Source: Doryteuthis pealeii (lineage: Eukaryota; Mollusca; Cephalopoda; Myopsida; Loliginidae). Taken from it: 64,000 nucleotides of DNA. The translations under genes and the position numbers were made by a program. Positions 1 to 9,342 of the stretch are shown piece after piece. Positions within the stretch are counted from its first letter, which is position 1. The number at the start of each line of letters is the position of its first letter. The DNA lies in NCBI GenBank assembly GCA_023376005.1, contig CM042152.1, positions 72,059,411-72,123,410 of the forward strand, read 5' to 3'. The notes below the pieces were generated by a model. That model was not told where the DNA came from and made no database searches. It saw nothing but the letters and a program-made list of their open reading frames with translations.

Positions 1-500
1 AAATAGGAAATAGACATAAATGAAATAAATAAGTAACAAAAATTACCAAAATAATCGTATTTTGCTTTCAAGAAGCGTAATGTAATCTGACCTCTTTCAA
101 AAGATTAGTCGATATTAATACAGTTTGAATATTACGGATTTAGAAGTACGAACAAATAAATGCACCCTATGGGTACAAATATTTAAGTTTTAATGTAATA
201 AAATATTATATTTAAATTTAGAAAGGCTGATGAAACGTAAATAGAAGCAGATAAAAAGATTTTGACATTGAGAGGGGATTATAATTATGAAAAATAGAAA
301 CAACTAGAAAGTCACTCTTCCACCACTCCGCCTTTTTATAGCTAAAACTATCCTATTTTAACTATTTAGTTAAAATAGAAGCTAAAAGAATTAAAATTAG
401 TCATTTCTTCTGTTAATGGATTTTTAATAAAAAATAAAATTGCACTTATTTATTTGTCAATGTATTCTTTTAAATTTCCCCGAGGTGTTTGCTGATATTT
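1..500 (+). repeat. Dispersed module E, copy in the left contig
   Basis: This stretch is a noisy match to 43,905-44,400 and to 16,405-16,910, and to 19,400-19,905 in reverse. Similarity stops near 500, just after a shared 'CGAGGTGTTTGCTGATAT'. It contains a hairpin around 352-378 (stem CCTATTTTAACT) that recurs in every full copy. Compared with 43,905 onward it has many one-base insertions, the pattern of unpolished long-read sequence. No coding capacity or terminal structure is recognised, so the element class is unknown. Confidence 0.7.
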
Positions 501-1162
501 AAGCAAAGTAGGTACTCTAAGCCACCTGAAATCCTTTGTTTCACTTTCGCCATAACTACGAAACTGCCGCCTCGCCATCAGATGTAATTTAGTTCATTAC
601 TAGGACACCGCTTTTTTTTGGAGGGGGATGCGGAGGATCTTTACCGTTCTCAGGGGATGTAGTCAGAGCATTTAAATTTGAAATTTCATCATATTATAAG
701 AGAGATTATCGTATGTCTATCTGTAACCGAAAGTACGTCACCACCAACGTCACAATTCCTTAGTTATTTACTTTATATTTATCAAGGATTATTGCAATAA
801 TCATTATTTAATCTTAATTAGCATCTTATCTATTAACGATGTCTCTAATGAAGATCTTTGCCTGAATTAGCTTTGTCTCAAAAACAGCCCAAGTTATTAA
901 TACGTTTTAAAATATTGCATTTGTTTTATTAATATCACTAAGAATTATGGTTACATAGTAGATGTTGTAGTTGATTTGCATACTGATATTAAACAAAAAC
1001 TTAGAGTTTAATAAAAGAGTTACTTGTGTAATGATTATCAATATTATTGTTTTATTTCTTCAGACATGTTAAATCAATCCTATGTATAATACATAGAAAT
1101 CAACATTAAAATAACCATGCTTTAATCTTCTTATAGACCGTTCACTTTAGTTTTCGAGTGTC

Positions 1163-1165
<3 letters not shown>
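501..1165. other. AT-rich stretch, nothing recognised
   Basis: This 665 bp holds no convincing ORF, tRNA-like boxes, terminal repeats or similarity to the other repeat families of the window. It may be decayed repeat or ordinary intergenic DNA. Confidence 0.5.
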
Positions 1166-1203
<38 letters not shown>

Positions 1204-1222
1204 TATATATATATATATAAAC
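1166..1222. repeat. (AT)n microsatellite
   Basis: Two runs of alternating AT are separated by a short interruption. It lies about 75 bp upstream of the foldback element. Confidence 0.9.
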
Positions 1223-1297
1223 ATTGGTAATTTTTCCGAGATGAAATAAAGAAAATAAAGCTGGCTTCAATTTCAAATGAAGAGCTTTATTTTTTAA

Positions 1298-1596
1298 ATA
1301 TAATGTTTATACAGAGGTTTAGTTGAGCATCTAAACTAAGGTTTCTGGCTATTTGCTTCTTTAGGATACTATTTTCATCCCTCTGATGTGTTGTAAACGA
1401 ACACGTTACGGTTAAAATTATTAGGGACGGCTTAATTATAGGACGCTATCAATAAAAAAATTGATAGCGTCTATAATTCTTAACCGTAACGTGTTTGTTA
1501 CAAAAACACATCAGAGAAATGAAATTAGTATCCTGAGAAGGAAAAAGCCAAAAACCTTAGTTAATGATCACTAAAACCTCTATATAAACAGTTATA
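1298..1596. mobile_element. Foldback (MITE-like) element
   Basis: The left arm (1,298-1,453) pairs with the right arm (1,460-1,594) through a loop of about six A residues. The outer ends pair ATACAGAGGTTT with AAACCTCTATAT, the middle pairs ACGTTACGGTTAA with TTAACCGTAACGT, and the innermost pairs GACGCTATCAAT with ATTGATAGCGTC. One bulge of about 13 bases near 1,420-1,432 breaks the left arm. There is no transposase. The long-TIR, non-coding form fits a non-autonomous DNA transposon, but target-site duplications are not clear and the superfamily is unassigned. Confidence 0.65.
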
Positions 1597-1599
1597 TAG

Positions 1600-1852
1600 G
1601 CCTTTGCATTTCACATAGCGCTAAATGCCATTGAGAGAGTATGGCATCCAAACTACTCTTCTCAAGGCATGGGTTAAATTGTGAGTATACTATGCTCTTT
1701 AACCTTGCTTGGTTAGGTGACCACTCTGGCGAGAAGTGAAAACTTTGAATTCAACCTCGCTTAAGAAATTGACTTTTGTTATATATATATATATATATTA
1801 TTGATATATAATATATATATCTATATATATATATATATTATATTCATTTTAG
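1600..1852 (+). mobile_element. SINE C, headless, running into an (AT)n tail
   Basis: It matches the body of the SINE C family: TTTGCATTTCACATAGCGCTA, the block around CTCTTTAACCTTG, GAATTCAACCTCGCTTAAG, and the 3' ATTGACTTTTGTT. The tRNA-like head is missing. The element runs directly into 70 bp of alternating AT, as do other SINE C copies here. Confidence 0.65.
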
Positions 1853-2562
1853 ACTGAAAATAGTTGCTACAGTGTTCAAACACTTTTGAGTCCATTTCTT
1901 TTGTAGTGTCTATTCATATTTTGTTTTTGGGAGTCTTTTTGGTTTTTTTTTTTTCTTTTTCATCTTTTCTCCTTTGTTTACACATGCCATCAAATTTTAC
2001 ACCACAGCTGATTTGGAAACAGCTAACATCTTCGCCCTCCATCGTGTTGAATTTCCTTCTCGTGGGTTTTATAATCCTTTTTGTTGTTTTTCAAAAAACC
2101 CAAAAAAACCAAAAACCCTCTTGATTTTCATTCACTTATTCCAACGCCCCAACAGCTCGTTGATATCTGGCAACCGTCCAATTCAACTGCACACTGCTGC
2201 TACTGCCTCCTTTTTCGAATGCAAATTTACAAGGCATCTCATAATTCGACTCAGATTGAATTCGATTCCATTCATTTTTTATCATAGGACTTGTCGGCGC
2301 GGGCTTAGAATACGCTGACTGTACCCCCTGGAAGAAGGGTAAAATCAAAAAAGGTGTATTCTGGTGGCTGGTATAGGTTGGTTGTGCCCTTTTTGAGCAA
2401 TTTTGATTTTTTTAACTGTATCTGATAATTCGGCTTTCCTTTTTTCTTTTCTTTTTTCTTTTTTTTTTGCATTTTTCCGGCTCCCTATTTGTAAAATTTC
2501 CTTTATTTGCCAAATTGATTATCCGGTATTTTCTCCTCCGAGTAATTAAAAACAAAAATAAT

Positions 2563-2571
<9 letters not shown>
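1853..2571. other. Unassigned AT/T-rich stretch
   Basis: Short ORFs of up to 114 codons overlap in different frames and show no domain, so I do not call them genes. A short piece near 2,305-2,330 (TTAGAATACGCTGACTGTA) recurs in inverted form near 14,225 and again near 61,680, where it sits in diverged retroposon-D-like sequence. It is probably a scrap of that family. Confidence 0.4.
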
Positions 2572-2594
<23 letters not shown>

Positions 2595-2745
2595 TAGTCA
2601 TCCACAGGACACGATGTCCGACTTTTCAAGTCTCTTCAGTGTGTGCTTAGACATGTAGAGCTACCTACAGTCGGGATAGAACTCCGATACGATTCAACAG
2701 TAGTCGGACAGGTTAACTGCTCGGCCATTCGCACCCTCATACCTT
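2572..2745 (-). mobile_element. tRNA-Leu/Ser-like SINE L with (AT)n tail
   Basis: Read on the minus strand it begins with a class II tRNA-like head. The A-box is close to TGGCCGAGCAGTTAA and a degenerate B-box reads GGAGTTCTATCC. It ends in an AT run at 2,572-2,597. A second diverged copy in the same orientation lies at 46,720-46,875. Two related copies, each with an AT tail, support a retroposed SINE rather than a tRNA gene. Confidence 0.55.
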
Positions 2746-2887
2746 ACGTGCGCTGTGTGCGTGACTGTTCATATCTATTCAACTATGCGTGTTTTCTGAT
2801 CGGCTTCCCGCATATTTGTTGGCGCGTGGTTAACTTTTTTTTAATGGCAATTATAAACCGTCGTGGGTTATGTAATGCCATAAGCTA

Positions 2888-3055
2888 TCCTTATAGAAGA
2901 ACAGAAGTGGTACTCTTTAAACCATAGACTGGAGAATTAAGACGTTAAACCTTTCGATGATATTAAATCGAAAAGTGAACGTAATAGCACGACTGAAGTT
3001 AGAACTCACTTACTATGATGCTCCCAGTCGTGCACGTTAGCCACGACGCCATTAA
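2888..3055 (-). mobile_element. SINE B (tRNA-derived), diverged copy
   Basis: It aligns with 8,005-8,185 and 36,655-36,845 in the same orientation and with 28,140-28,345 and 35,632-35,810 in the opposite one. On the minus strand the head reads like GGCGTCGTGGCTAACGTGC (A-box) followed by TAAGTGAGTTCTAAC (B-box). This copy is more diverged than those in the palindrome, so it is probably older. Confidence 0.6.
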
Positions 3056-3145
3056 AACTCCCTGAATAAGATTTGAATGCTTGACACTTTTGCTGTGTTT
3101 TTTTGTGTTTTTTTTTTGTTAATGTTTTTGTACATAATTTCAGTC

Positions 3146-3360
3146 AGTTGAGCTAGGAACACAAGTTTCCGGTTCGATACCGGCCTTTCGCCAACTTCAG
3201 CGTATTAGTAGCACAGCTTGATCTGTGGGTAAAGCTGGGGGAGTTTGATGGTTCAGTGTGGTGTTCTGCCTCAGTCTTGAAAACAGTTTCCTGGTCAAAC
3301 GCTAGGGGAAAGGAAGATAGACTCCCTCGCTGTCCGTCTGATACCAACAAATAAGTCACT
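3146..3360 (+). mobile_element. SINE A (tRNA-derived), diverged copy
   Basis: It shares the SINE A layout with 27,868-28,100 and 7,515-7,740: a tRNA-like 5' end with a B-box CCGGTTCGATACCGG, a conserved CGCCAACTTCAGCG block, a CTGCCTCAGTCTTGAAAACAG block, and a 3' end near GACTCCCTCGCTGTCCG. It lies about 90 bp downstream of a minus-strand SINE B. Confidence 0.65.
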
Positions 3361-3660
3361 CACCGATTTATTTGTTACTACATTATATAGAAGAGGCTAT
3401 TATTTTTTTTGACCGTGCCGTATTGTTCGTATTTATCTATTTCTTCAAGGTTGCTTATTTTTGCAGGAGGGGCTAACGTAGAGAATTTCTAAAATAAGAG
3501 CTATCAGCGGTTTGGGGCTTAAAATCAAGTAATAAGGCAGCTTGATTGCAAAAGAATAGAAAACCCATTTGAGAAAAGCTCTCATTACGCTCAACCATAA
3601 ACTGCGCAAATCTTCCCTTGAGGAAAAAGATTCAAGACAACTCAAAAGTAATTGGGGCTT
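3361..3660. other. Unassigned stretch
   Basis: The only long ORF (66 codons, minus) has no recognisable domain. I see nothing else here. Confidence 0.4.
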
Positions 3661-3755
3661 ATTTCATTTTATAACGTAATGTCAACCCTGTTGGGTTATT
3701 TTATGCCGAAGACTGTTTTTTTATTCATTCTTGATGCGACATTCAATTTTCTTAA
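3661..3755 (-). mobile_element. Retroposon D, 3' fragment
   Basis: It matches the D 3' region: TGTCAACCCTGTTGGGTTAT, then TATGCCGAAGAC and a TTCTTGATG block. In D the reverse complement of this leads into an (AAAC/AACC)n tail. The tail itself has decayed here. Confidence 0.6.
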
Positions 3756-3777
3756 ACAACAATTGTTATTTCCTATG

Positions 3778-3840
3778 GTAATATAAAGGGTTTAGGGTAA
3801 TTTTTAGGGTAGTTTAGGGCTAGGGTCAATATTTACGGTC
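3778..3840. repeat. Short degenerate TTTAGGG-like tract
   Basis: Several spaced GGGTTTAGGG, TTTTAGGGT and TTTAGGGCTAGGG words occur in 60 bp. It resembles a decayed interstitial telomere-like run but is too short and irregular to call one. It lies just before a contig gap. Confidence 0.35.
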
Positions 3841-3897
3841 AGGGGAAATACCCCGAAACCTTTGAGATGCTAGGACATAGCGGGTATCCTCTCTCTT

Positions 3898-3997
3898 NNN
3901 NNNNNNNNNNNNNNNNNNNNNNNNNNNNNNNNNNNNNNNNNNNNNNNNNNNNNNNNNNNNNNNNNNNNNNNNNNNNNNNNNNNNNNNNNNNNNNNNN
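3898..3997. other. Assembly gap, exactly 100 N
   Basis: A run of exactly 100 N is a conventional scaffold gap of unknown true size. The palindromic contig starts at the next base. Confidence 0.97.
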
Positions 3998-4084
3998 GCA
4001 CTCACCTCGCACATAGTCATACATGCTCGCACACCATACGCACATATTTGTGGAGGATACGTCGATGTAATGGTAACTTGTAGA

Positions 4085-4135
4085 AAATTGACACCCAACA
4101 CACACCACACACACACACCACACACACTCACATAT
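4085..4135. repeat. (CA)n microsatellite
   Basis: Imperfect CACACC/CACACA run. The mirror copy at 32,130-32,180 is a cleaner, longer GT run, so tract length is not preserved between the arms. Confidence 0.85.
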
Positions 4136-4199
4136 GCCACACGCCTATATACGCACACAATGATAAACTTGATATACATACACATAAGTAAAATGGAGA

Positions 4200-4410
4200 G
4201 GCACCGGTGCTCTTCCAAATGGGGATCTACCAAGGTTGTAATCTACTATTGATCTACTAGAAAAAGAAGACAGAGTAGGTTAGGGTTAGTTTAATGCGGA
4301 AATAATTGTAGTTAATGGGTAGATCACATATTGGCAATGTAAAAAATGGTAGTTCACATATTGGATATAGAAAACCATTTCGGCAATCACATATCTGGCA
4401 AGAGACCCGA
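4200..4410. repeat. Spaced repeats of GATCACATATTGG
   Basis: Variants of the word TAGATCACATATTGG, TAGTTCACATATTGG and CAATCACATATCTGG recur at spacings of 30-40 bp, with AGGTTAGGGTTAGTTTAAT just upstream. The mirror at 31,860-32,060 shows the same series more clearly. The element type is unknown. Confidence 0.55.
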
Positions 4411-5093
4411 GTACCGTATACAAAACACGCACGCATATACGCAACATTGATCAAACGCATACACATTGTATTTATGAGGAAAAATGCAGTAAAGAAAAGA
4501 ATGGTAGATGGATAAATGATTTAATCGTATCACATTAATCGTATCACTACACATGTGGTTTCGTCAGTATTATAGTGTGTGGAAAAATTTCGGCATACAT
4601 AGAAGAATCGACCTTCATCAGAGTGAACATTTATTTTGAATGAAAAAATTCGTTGGGAAAAAACAACAGAGATTTTGAAATATTCGAAAATCGAAGTTCT
4701 TTTTAAAATTTGGAACGCTGAAAATAGAACGTTGAGATAGACCGTTATGATTTGGATATTTGGTTTTTCTAGGGGTTATGGTACAAAGTAGTTTTTTATT
4801 ACAAAAAAAAAATAAAAAAAAAATAAAGTGTTATTTTTATCATTAACATGTTGAACATTTTCTCGAGCTTAGTTTATGTTTTGAAAAAATCGGTGAAATG
4901 TTTAAAACAACATGTATTTATGCATATAAATACAGAGAAACCTATGCAGATACACCTACTCAGACGGGTTCATATATACTCACACATTGATACGTATGCA
5001 TGGACATATACATACACATATGAATTGAAATGTAGAGCCACTCATATATCTACGCATACACACATACACGCGCACATATACGCACAAATTGAA
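4411..5093. other. Unassigned AT-rich stretch with degenerate CATACA runs
   Basis: The first part has no recognised repeat. From about 4,930 the sequence becomes degenerate CATACACATA. The ORF of 84 codons here reads mainly through the CA-rich part and is not a gene candidate. Confidence 0.4.
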
Positions 5094-5345
5094 CGGTGGT
5101 AAATTGTGCAATGGTTATAGTCGTAGGGAAATGGACTCGTCGACCTGATTCAAATCCTGGACGAGTCTGTTTGCATTTCACATATGGCTAATACCCTTGT
5201 GAAAGGTATGCATCCAACAACTCTCCCTACAGCTATAGGCAACTAGTCTAGGAGAAGGAAAACTCTTAATTTCAAACCTGTTTAACTCCGCTTGAGAAAA
5301 TGACCTTATGTCACATCCTAACTCGTGCGGAGGGGTTGGTAAATA
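5094..5345 (+). mobile_element. SINE C (tRNA-derived), near full length
   Basis: The 5' end is tRNA-like, with an A-box region TTGTGCAATGGTTATAGTC and a B-box GATTCAAATCC. The family body follows: TTTGCATTTCACATATGGCTA, a CTCTCCCTACAGCTATAGG block, TAGTCTAGGAGAAGGAAAAC, AACCTGTTTAACTCCGCTTG, and a 3' end CGTGCGGAGGGGTTGGTAAAT. The mirror copy is at 30,935-31,190 on the minus strand. Confidence 0.8.
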
Positions 5346-5394
5346 CATATAAATACGCAGTGATTGATACACATATGCATATGCACAAAAATGG

Positions 5395-5499
5395 AAACAC
5401 ACACACACGCACATACACTCACGTATACGCAAACATTGACACACATTGATACACATACACATACGCATATGCACAGAAATTCACACGCACATGCACACT

Positions 5500-5592
<93 letters not shown>
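5395..5592. repeat. (CA)n / (GA)n compound microsatellite
   Basis: Degenerate CA words give way to a pure CA run and then a long GA run. Long S/L- or H/T-rich ORFs on either strand across here are translations of simple repeat, not genes. Confidence 0.95.
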
Positions 5593-5669
5593 TTTCTGTG
5601 TATGTATGCATGTAGTTGCATGAGATAGATAGATAGATAAATATGAACAGACTGCGATATTCATAAACC

Positions 5670-5677
5670 GTCTGTGT

Positions 5678-5771
<94 letters not shown>

Positions 5772-5792
5772 GAGAGAGAGAGGGGGGGGGTA
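5670..5792. repeat. (TG)n / (AG)n compound microsatellite
   Basis: About 40 bp of TG is followed by about 75 bp of AG, ending in a G run. The mirror is at 30,495-30,610. Confidence 0.95.
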
Positions 5793-6520
5793 AGCAAAAT
5801 GAAGCAAAAAAAACACCAGGAAATTGTTCTTGTCCCTCTGTAACAGCCATTTTATTTTGGTGAACCGATTGCTCATGTCATTCAATTCTTTTCTCACTTG
5901 AGTTTAAAATTCTAATGGTCATCGTAATGCCCCCCAATTACCAATTAGGGAAACAGTTGAGGAAGAGAAGAAAAAACGAGGAACAGCCTCCCCCAATCCC
6001 CCTATCCCCGAATCCCGCTGCTTACTTGCTCCCTGAAAACCATATTGACAGCCCCCTGCTTAGCTAGGCGCGGGTACCTGTCACTATGGGATTTTGGATT
6101 GGTCGTGTTCTGCATTCCTTATTCTCGCCACTACCCCACTCACCGCTTGATATCCCGTGTCAGACGCTCTTTGCATGTGGCTCTCTTCCTGTTCATAATG
6201 ATTGCTTTTTATTTGATTTTATTTACATATACCCACGAAAGCTGGCCGTGACTAGCTCGTGTCCATCAACAAAAAAAAAGAAAAAAGAAAAAGTGGGAAC
6301 AGATAAAAATAAGGTTGCCCGCCTGCTGACCAACGTCCGCAAATGCCCTCATTTATTGCCTGATGATTATCCTAAATCTTTGGGTTTTTTTATTTGCTAT
6401 TTACTTAATTTAAAAAAAAATCTCGTCCAACACCCCGAAGACATCCGTATTCAATTTCCTTTTTTCTTCTTTTTTTTTCTTACGTCTTTTCATGTGTCGT
6501 GGGTTTGACGTTAAACTGAA
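5793..6520. other. Unassigned block with a relatively GC-rich core
   Basis: The block holds a C-rich core near 5,985-6,180. The longest ORF (6,086-6,508, 140 codons) has no recognisable domain. It is broken into different frames in the mirror copy (29,964-30,242) by indels, so I do not call it coding. Poly-A/poly-T tracts near 6,270-6,290 and 6,465-6,480 are unremarkable. Confidence 0.45.
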
Positions 6521-6524
6521 TCTA

Positions 6525-6995
6525 ATGATGAGTTGGTTGGTTGGTTGGTTGGTTGGTTTTTACAGCATGTCAACCTAATGGGTCATTTTATGTCAAAGAC
6601 GTTTTTGTTTTTATTAATTCTTGATAGTTACTCAATTTGTTTTAAACACATTTTTCTATACAATCCATAGGTGGGAGCTTATCAGGTACGACCACTCCGG
6701 GTCAGAGTGGACTTGGGAGCAATAGGGATGAAGTGGTGCTCAAAATGAATGGTTGGGTTCGAAATCGGGAGCTCTTGGAAGTGTGAAGTACCCCTTCATC
6801 GTCATTACTCCCAGGCCCTCTCTGACCCGGAGTGGTCGTACCTGTTAGGGTCCCATCAATCGGTTGAATAGATCAAAAATGAGTTTAAATAAAAAATTTG
6901 AATACCCATCAACAATAAATAAAACAAAACGTCTTCGGCATAAAATAACCCAACAAAGGTTGACATACCATAAAATCCAACAAACCAACCAACAT
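6525..6995. mobile_element. Two retroposon D copies, head to head
   Basis: Bases 6,525-6,745 are a minus-strand D: a (GGTT)n reverse-tail, CAGCATGTCAACC, ATGTCAAAGACG, then ACGACCACTCCGGGTCAGAG. Bases 6,765-6,995 are a plus-strand D with the same blocks reversed, ending in CCAACAAACCAACCAAC. The pair makes a natural inverted repeat of about 220 bp arms inside the larger palindrome. The mirror is at 29,315-29,775. Confidence 0.7.
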
Positions 6996-7089
6996 CTTTT
7001 CACCGTCTCACTATCCATTTGGATATTTTTTGCTTGTTTACACCTTCTTGACAAAAAAAGAAGATATGACAGGTTTTAAAGGTTTGGCT

Positions 7090-7165
7090 CGATTTCTTTT
7101 GTTTTACGGCATATCAACCCTTTTCAAGTCATTTAATGCCAAATCAAGTCATTTTTTTTAATGAA
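7090..7165 (-). mobile_element. Retroposon D, short 3' fragment
   Basis: TTTTACGGCATATCAACCC and TTTAATGCCAAATCAAG match the D 3' end in reverse. It lies 95 bp after the head-to-head D pair. Confidence 0.55.
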
Positions 7166-7267
7166 CAAAGGACTCAGATTGCTTACAGTACCAGCTGTTG
7201 CTAAAGTGGTCATCTAATTAAGTATTAAATATGTTCATCGCAATTATGTTTTTAGATGAGGCGTTAT

Positions 7268-7401
7268 GTAAATAATTTTGATTTTTCAGACTGTTGTCCT
7301 CATCTTTATTATTGTATGTATAAACACAACGTTGTGTTTATTCATACCACAATTCATACTACAATAAAGATGAGGACAACAATCTGAAAAATCAAAATTA
7401 T
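7268..7401. mobile_element. Short MITE with about 40 bp terminal inverted repeats
   Basis: TAATTTTGATTTTTCAG at the left pairs with CTGAAAAATCAAAATTA at the right. The pairing continues through GTTGTCCTCATCTTTATT / AATAAAGATGAGGACAAC, and the centre is itself near-palindromic (ACACAACGTTGTGT). A TA flanks each side, which would fit a Tc1/mariner-type target, although TA is also part of the palindromic ends. The mirror copy is at 28,912-29,045. No transposase is encoded. Confidence 0.65.
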
Positions 7402-7514
7402 TCACGTTCATCGCTGCATAACTACCGTGATCGAACGAGAACCGGTGCTTTTAGTGTAACTTGACCGCAAATAAAAATGTTTTAAGTTGACTGATTTTTC
7501 AAAGAAAAAGATCT

Positions 7515-7740
7515 TGTCATTATTATAGTAGAGCATCCGCCTAGAAACCAAAAGGTTCCGGGTTCGGTACCAACACTCGCCAACTCAGCGCATGAGTAAC
7601 GTAGTTTGGATCTGTGCGGTAAAAATGGGGAGCTGATGACCGGCGTGGCGCTCCACCTCAGACGCAAAAAACAATCTCCCAGGTCTAGCGTTAGTGAGAA
7701 AGGGATAGACTTACTCGCTGCCGATGTGACACCGATAATA
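7515..7740 (+). mobile_element. SINE A (tRNA-derived)
   Basis: The tRNA-like head reads GTAGAGCATCCGCCTAGAAA followed by the B-box GGGTTCGGTACC. The family body then follows: CGCCAACTCAGCGCATGAG, GATCTGTGCGGTAAAA, GGCGCTCCACCTCAGACGC, and GGTCTAGCGTTAGTGAGAAA. The 5' half of the A-box is eroded. The mirror copy is at 28,585-28,800 on the minus strand. Confidence 0.75.
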
Positions 7741-7865
7741 AATCACTCCACCTACTTTACTTAATTTTTACTATCTCTTATTTTATTCTGTAGTTGTGTT
7801 ATTTATTTTCTTTTTCTGTCGGAACTTTGAAGTAATCTTTACAATTAATTCTGGTGAGATTAGAA

Positions 7866-7942
7866 TATACATTCTTTATATTCTTTATACATTCTTTATA
7901 TTCTTTATACATTCTTTATATTCTTTATACATTTTTTATATT
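7866..7942. repeat. 20 bp tandem repeat, about four units
   Basis: The unit is close to CATTCTTTATATTCTTTATA. The mirror copy (28,398-28,470) and the third copy (36,537-36,612) have fewer or irregular units, consistent with sequencing indels and slippage. Confidence 0.8.
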
Positions 7943-8004
7943 CCATAATTTGAATTGCTACACACATGTAATCCGGTGAGGTCTCTCAAATGTTCTAAAA
8001 TACT

Positions 8005-8200
8005 TGATATCATCTACTAAAGCCATCCTTGTAGAAGAACAGTAGTGGTACTATTTAACCCATAGTTGGGGGTTTGTACCTTTCGATTAGTCCGAAAGTG
8101 AGCGTAATAGCGTAACTGGATTCGAACTCGCTTACTACGATGTCACAGTCCAGCACGTTAGCTTCTACGCCATGGGAGCTTCCCCAGAGGAGGATGAAAA
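8005..8200 (-). mobile_element. SINE B (tRNA-derived)
   Basis: On the minus strand the head reads CATGGCGTAGAAGCTAACGT (A-box region) and then GCGAGTTCGAATCCAG (B-box). A CTTTCGGACTAATCGAAAGG block and AACTATGGGTTAAATAGTAC follow, ending at GAACAGTAGTGG read in reverse. It abuts a minus-strand SINE A, an arrangement repeated in the other copies of this unit. Confidence 0.75.
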
Positions 8201-8214
8201 TCCCCATTGGTAAT

Positions 8215-8468
8215 AGTAAGTAAAGTAAAGTCGACGGGGCGGCCTAATGTCGGTATCAGCCAGGAGTCTATCCCCTTTTCAATAGCGCTAGACCAAGGAG
8301 ATTGTTTTTTAGCATCTGAGGTGGAGCACCACACCTACCATCAGCTCCTTACTTTACCGCACAGATCCCCGTGCCACTCATACGCTGAGTTGGCGAGGGC
8401 CGGTATCGAACTAGGAACCTTGTGGTTTCTAGCCGAACGCTCTACCGACTGAGCTAACACGGCCCCTA
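8215..8468 (-). mobile_element. SINE A (tRNA-derived), full length
   Basis: On the minus strand it starts GGGGCCGTGTTAGCTCAGTC, then GGTAGAGCGTTCGGCTAGAA, with a B-box TAGTTCGATACCGGC. That is a complete tRNA-like A-box/B-box pair. The body continues to a 3' end of CGACTTTACTTTACTTACTA. This is the clearest pol III promoter of the family in the window. Confidence 0.8.
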
Positions 8469-8609
8469 TTAGTACCAACATTTCTATTTAAAAGTTGACA
8501 CTTGAAAATACAAACAAAGGGAAGATAACTCGTGTACGTCGGGATGCCAGGGTTTCTATATATTTATATTTTGAATTTAACCCTCCCCCATCTAAAACTA
8601 TAAAATCAA

Positions 8610-8905
8610 TAAGTGGAGGCGCATGGTTTTATAGTAATCGTCGTATGAAACGGACTCGTCGACCTGAGTTAAATTAATGTACGAGGCTGTTTGCATTTCA
8701 CATAGCGCTAATACCATTGGTAATTGTGCGATTCCAACTATTCTGCTTCCAGCTATAGGTAAATAGTAGGGCAGACTGGGCTCTTTAACCTTTTTATAGA
8801 AACCAGTCTAGGAGAACGAATACTCTGAATCCAAACCTGTTAAACTCCGCTTAAGAAATCCACCAAGTGTCACATCCTACTCAGGCGGAAGGATTGGTAT
8901 ATATG
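8610..8905 (+). mobile_element. SINE C (tRNA-derived)
   Basis: The head (GGCGCATGGTTTTATAGTAA, CGACCTGAGTTAAATTAATG) is more eroded than in other copies. The body blocks GTTTGCATTTCACATAGCGC, AGTAGGGCAGACTGGGCTC and ACCTGTTAAACTCCGCTTAA are clear. It ends GGCGGAAGGATTGGTATATA, again running into TA-rich sequence. Confidence 0.75.
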
Positions 8906-9014
8906 TATGTGAGTAATCCCAAGGTTAAGGTCTCCAAAATATTTAGAAATCACAGAAATGTTTATTGTGTGTTGCCTATAATGTTTACTTCATTTTAAAG
9001 GTTTAATATGTAAC

Positions 9015-9130
9015 TACCCTTTTTTTTTTTTTTACATAATCACCATTTCGGTCGATGAATTTTTAGGCGTTGTGGCAGTTTTTGTATGTCCAATTCGTCG
9101 CCATGTCGTCGAGAAGCGCTGAACCTCGTC
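9015..9130 (-). pseudogene. Mariner-family transposase, C-terminal remnant
   Basis: On the minus strand this encodes a stretch resembling the extreme C-terminus of Tc1/mariner transposases: residues like LPRRHGDELDIQKLPQR followed by LKKFIDRNGDYVKK. Mariner proteins typically end with a 'lp.rW.kci...GdYv' signature a few residues from the stop, and the resemblance rests on that. No catalytic DDD/DDE domain survives. The same remnant is at 27,215-27,330 (+) and 37,690-37,795 (-), where frames are further broken. The call rests on about 35 residues and could be wrong. Confidence 0.5.
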
Positions 9131-9228
9131 GTCGTAGCAAACAGCAGGAGATAGTGGGCACTTTAACCTTGGTATGACAACCTGTATGGGAGAAGGAAAA
9201 CTCCGTTCAGAAATTGTGTCACATCCTT
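9131..9228 (+). mobile_element. SINE C, 3' scrap
   Basis: GGGCACTTTAACCTTGGTAT, GGGAGAAGGAAAACTCCGTTC and TGTGTCACATCCTTCTTATA match the 3' half of SINE C. It runs directly into a TATA repeat at 9,229, as other SINE C tails do. Confidence 0.6.

Positions 9229-9342
<114 letters not shown>

Noticed and set aside
3778..3840. Interstitial telomere (TTAGGG) array, with a second short stretch at 31,977-31,996
   Set aside because: Too short and irregular. Only two or three clean units occur at 31,977-31,996 and none in a row at 3,778-3,840.
5318..5850. Long serine/leucine- and histidine/threonine-rich ORFs (up to 159 codons)
   Set aside because: They translate CA, GA and TG microsatellites and read differently in the mirror arm. 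No domain.
6086..6508. 140-codon ORF in the left arm
   Set aside because: The mirror copy (29,964-30,242) has other frames because of indels. No recognisable domain, and the C-terminal part runs over poly-T.
7866..7942. CRISPR-like array of regular repeats
   Set aside because: Units are contiguous with no spacers, AT-only, and in a eukaryotic repeat context. It is an ordinary 20 bp tandem repeat.
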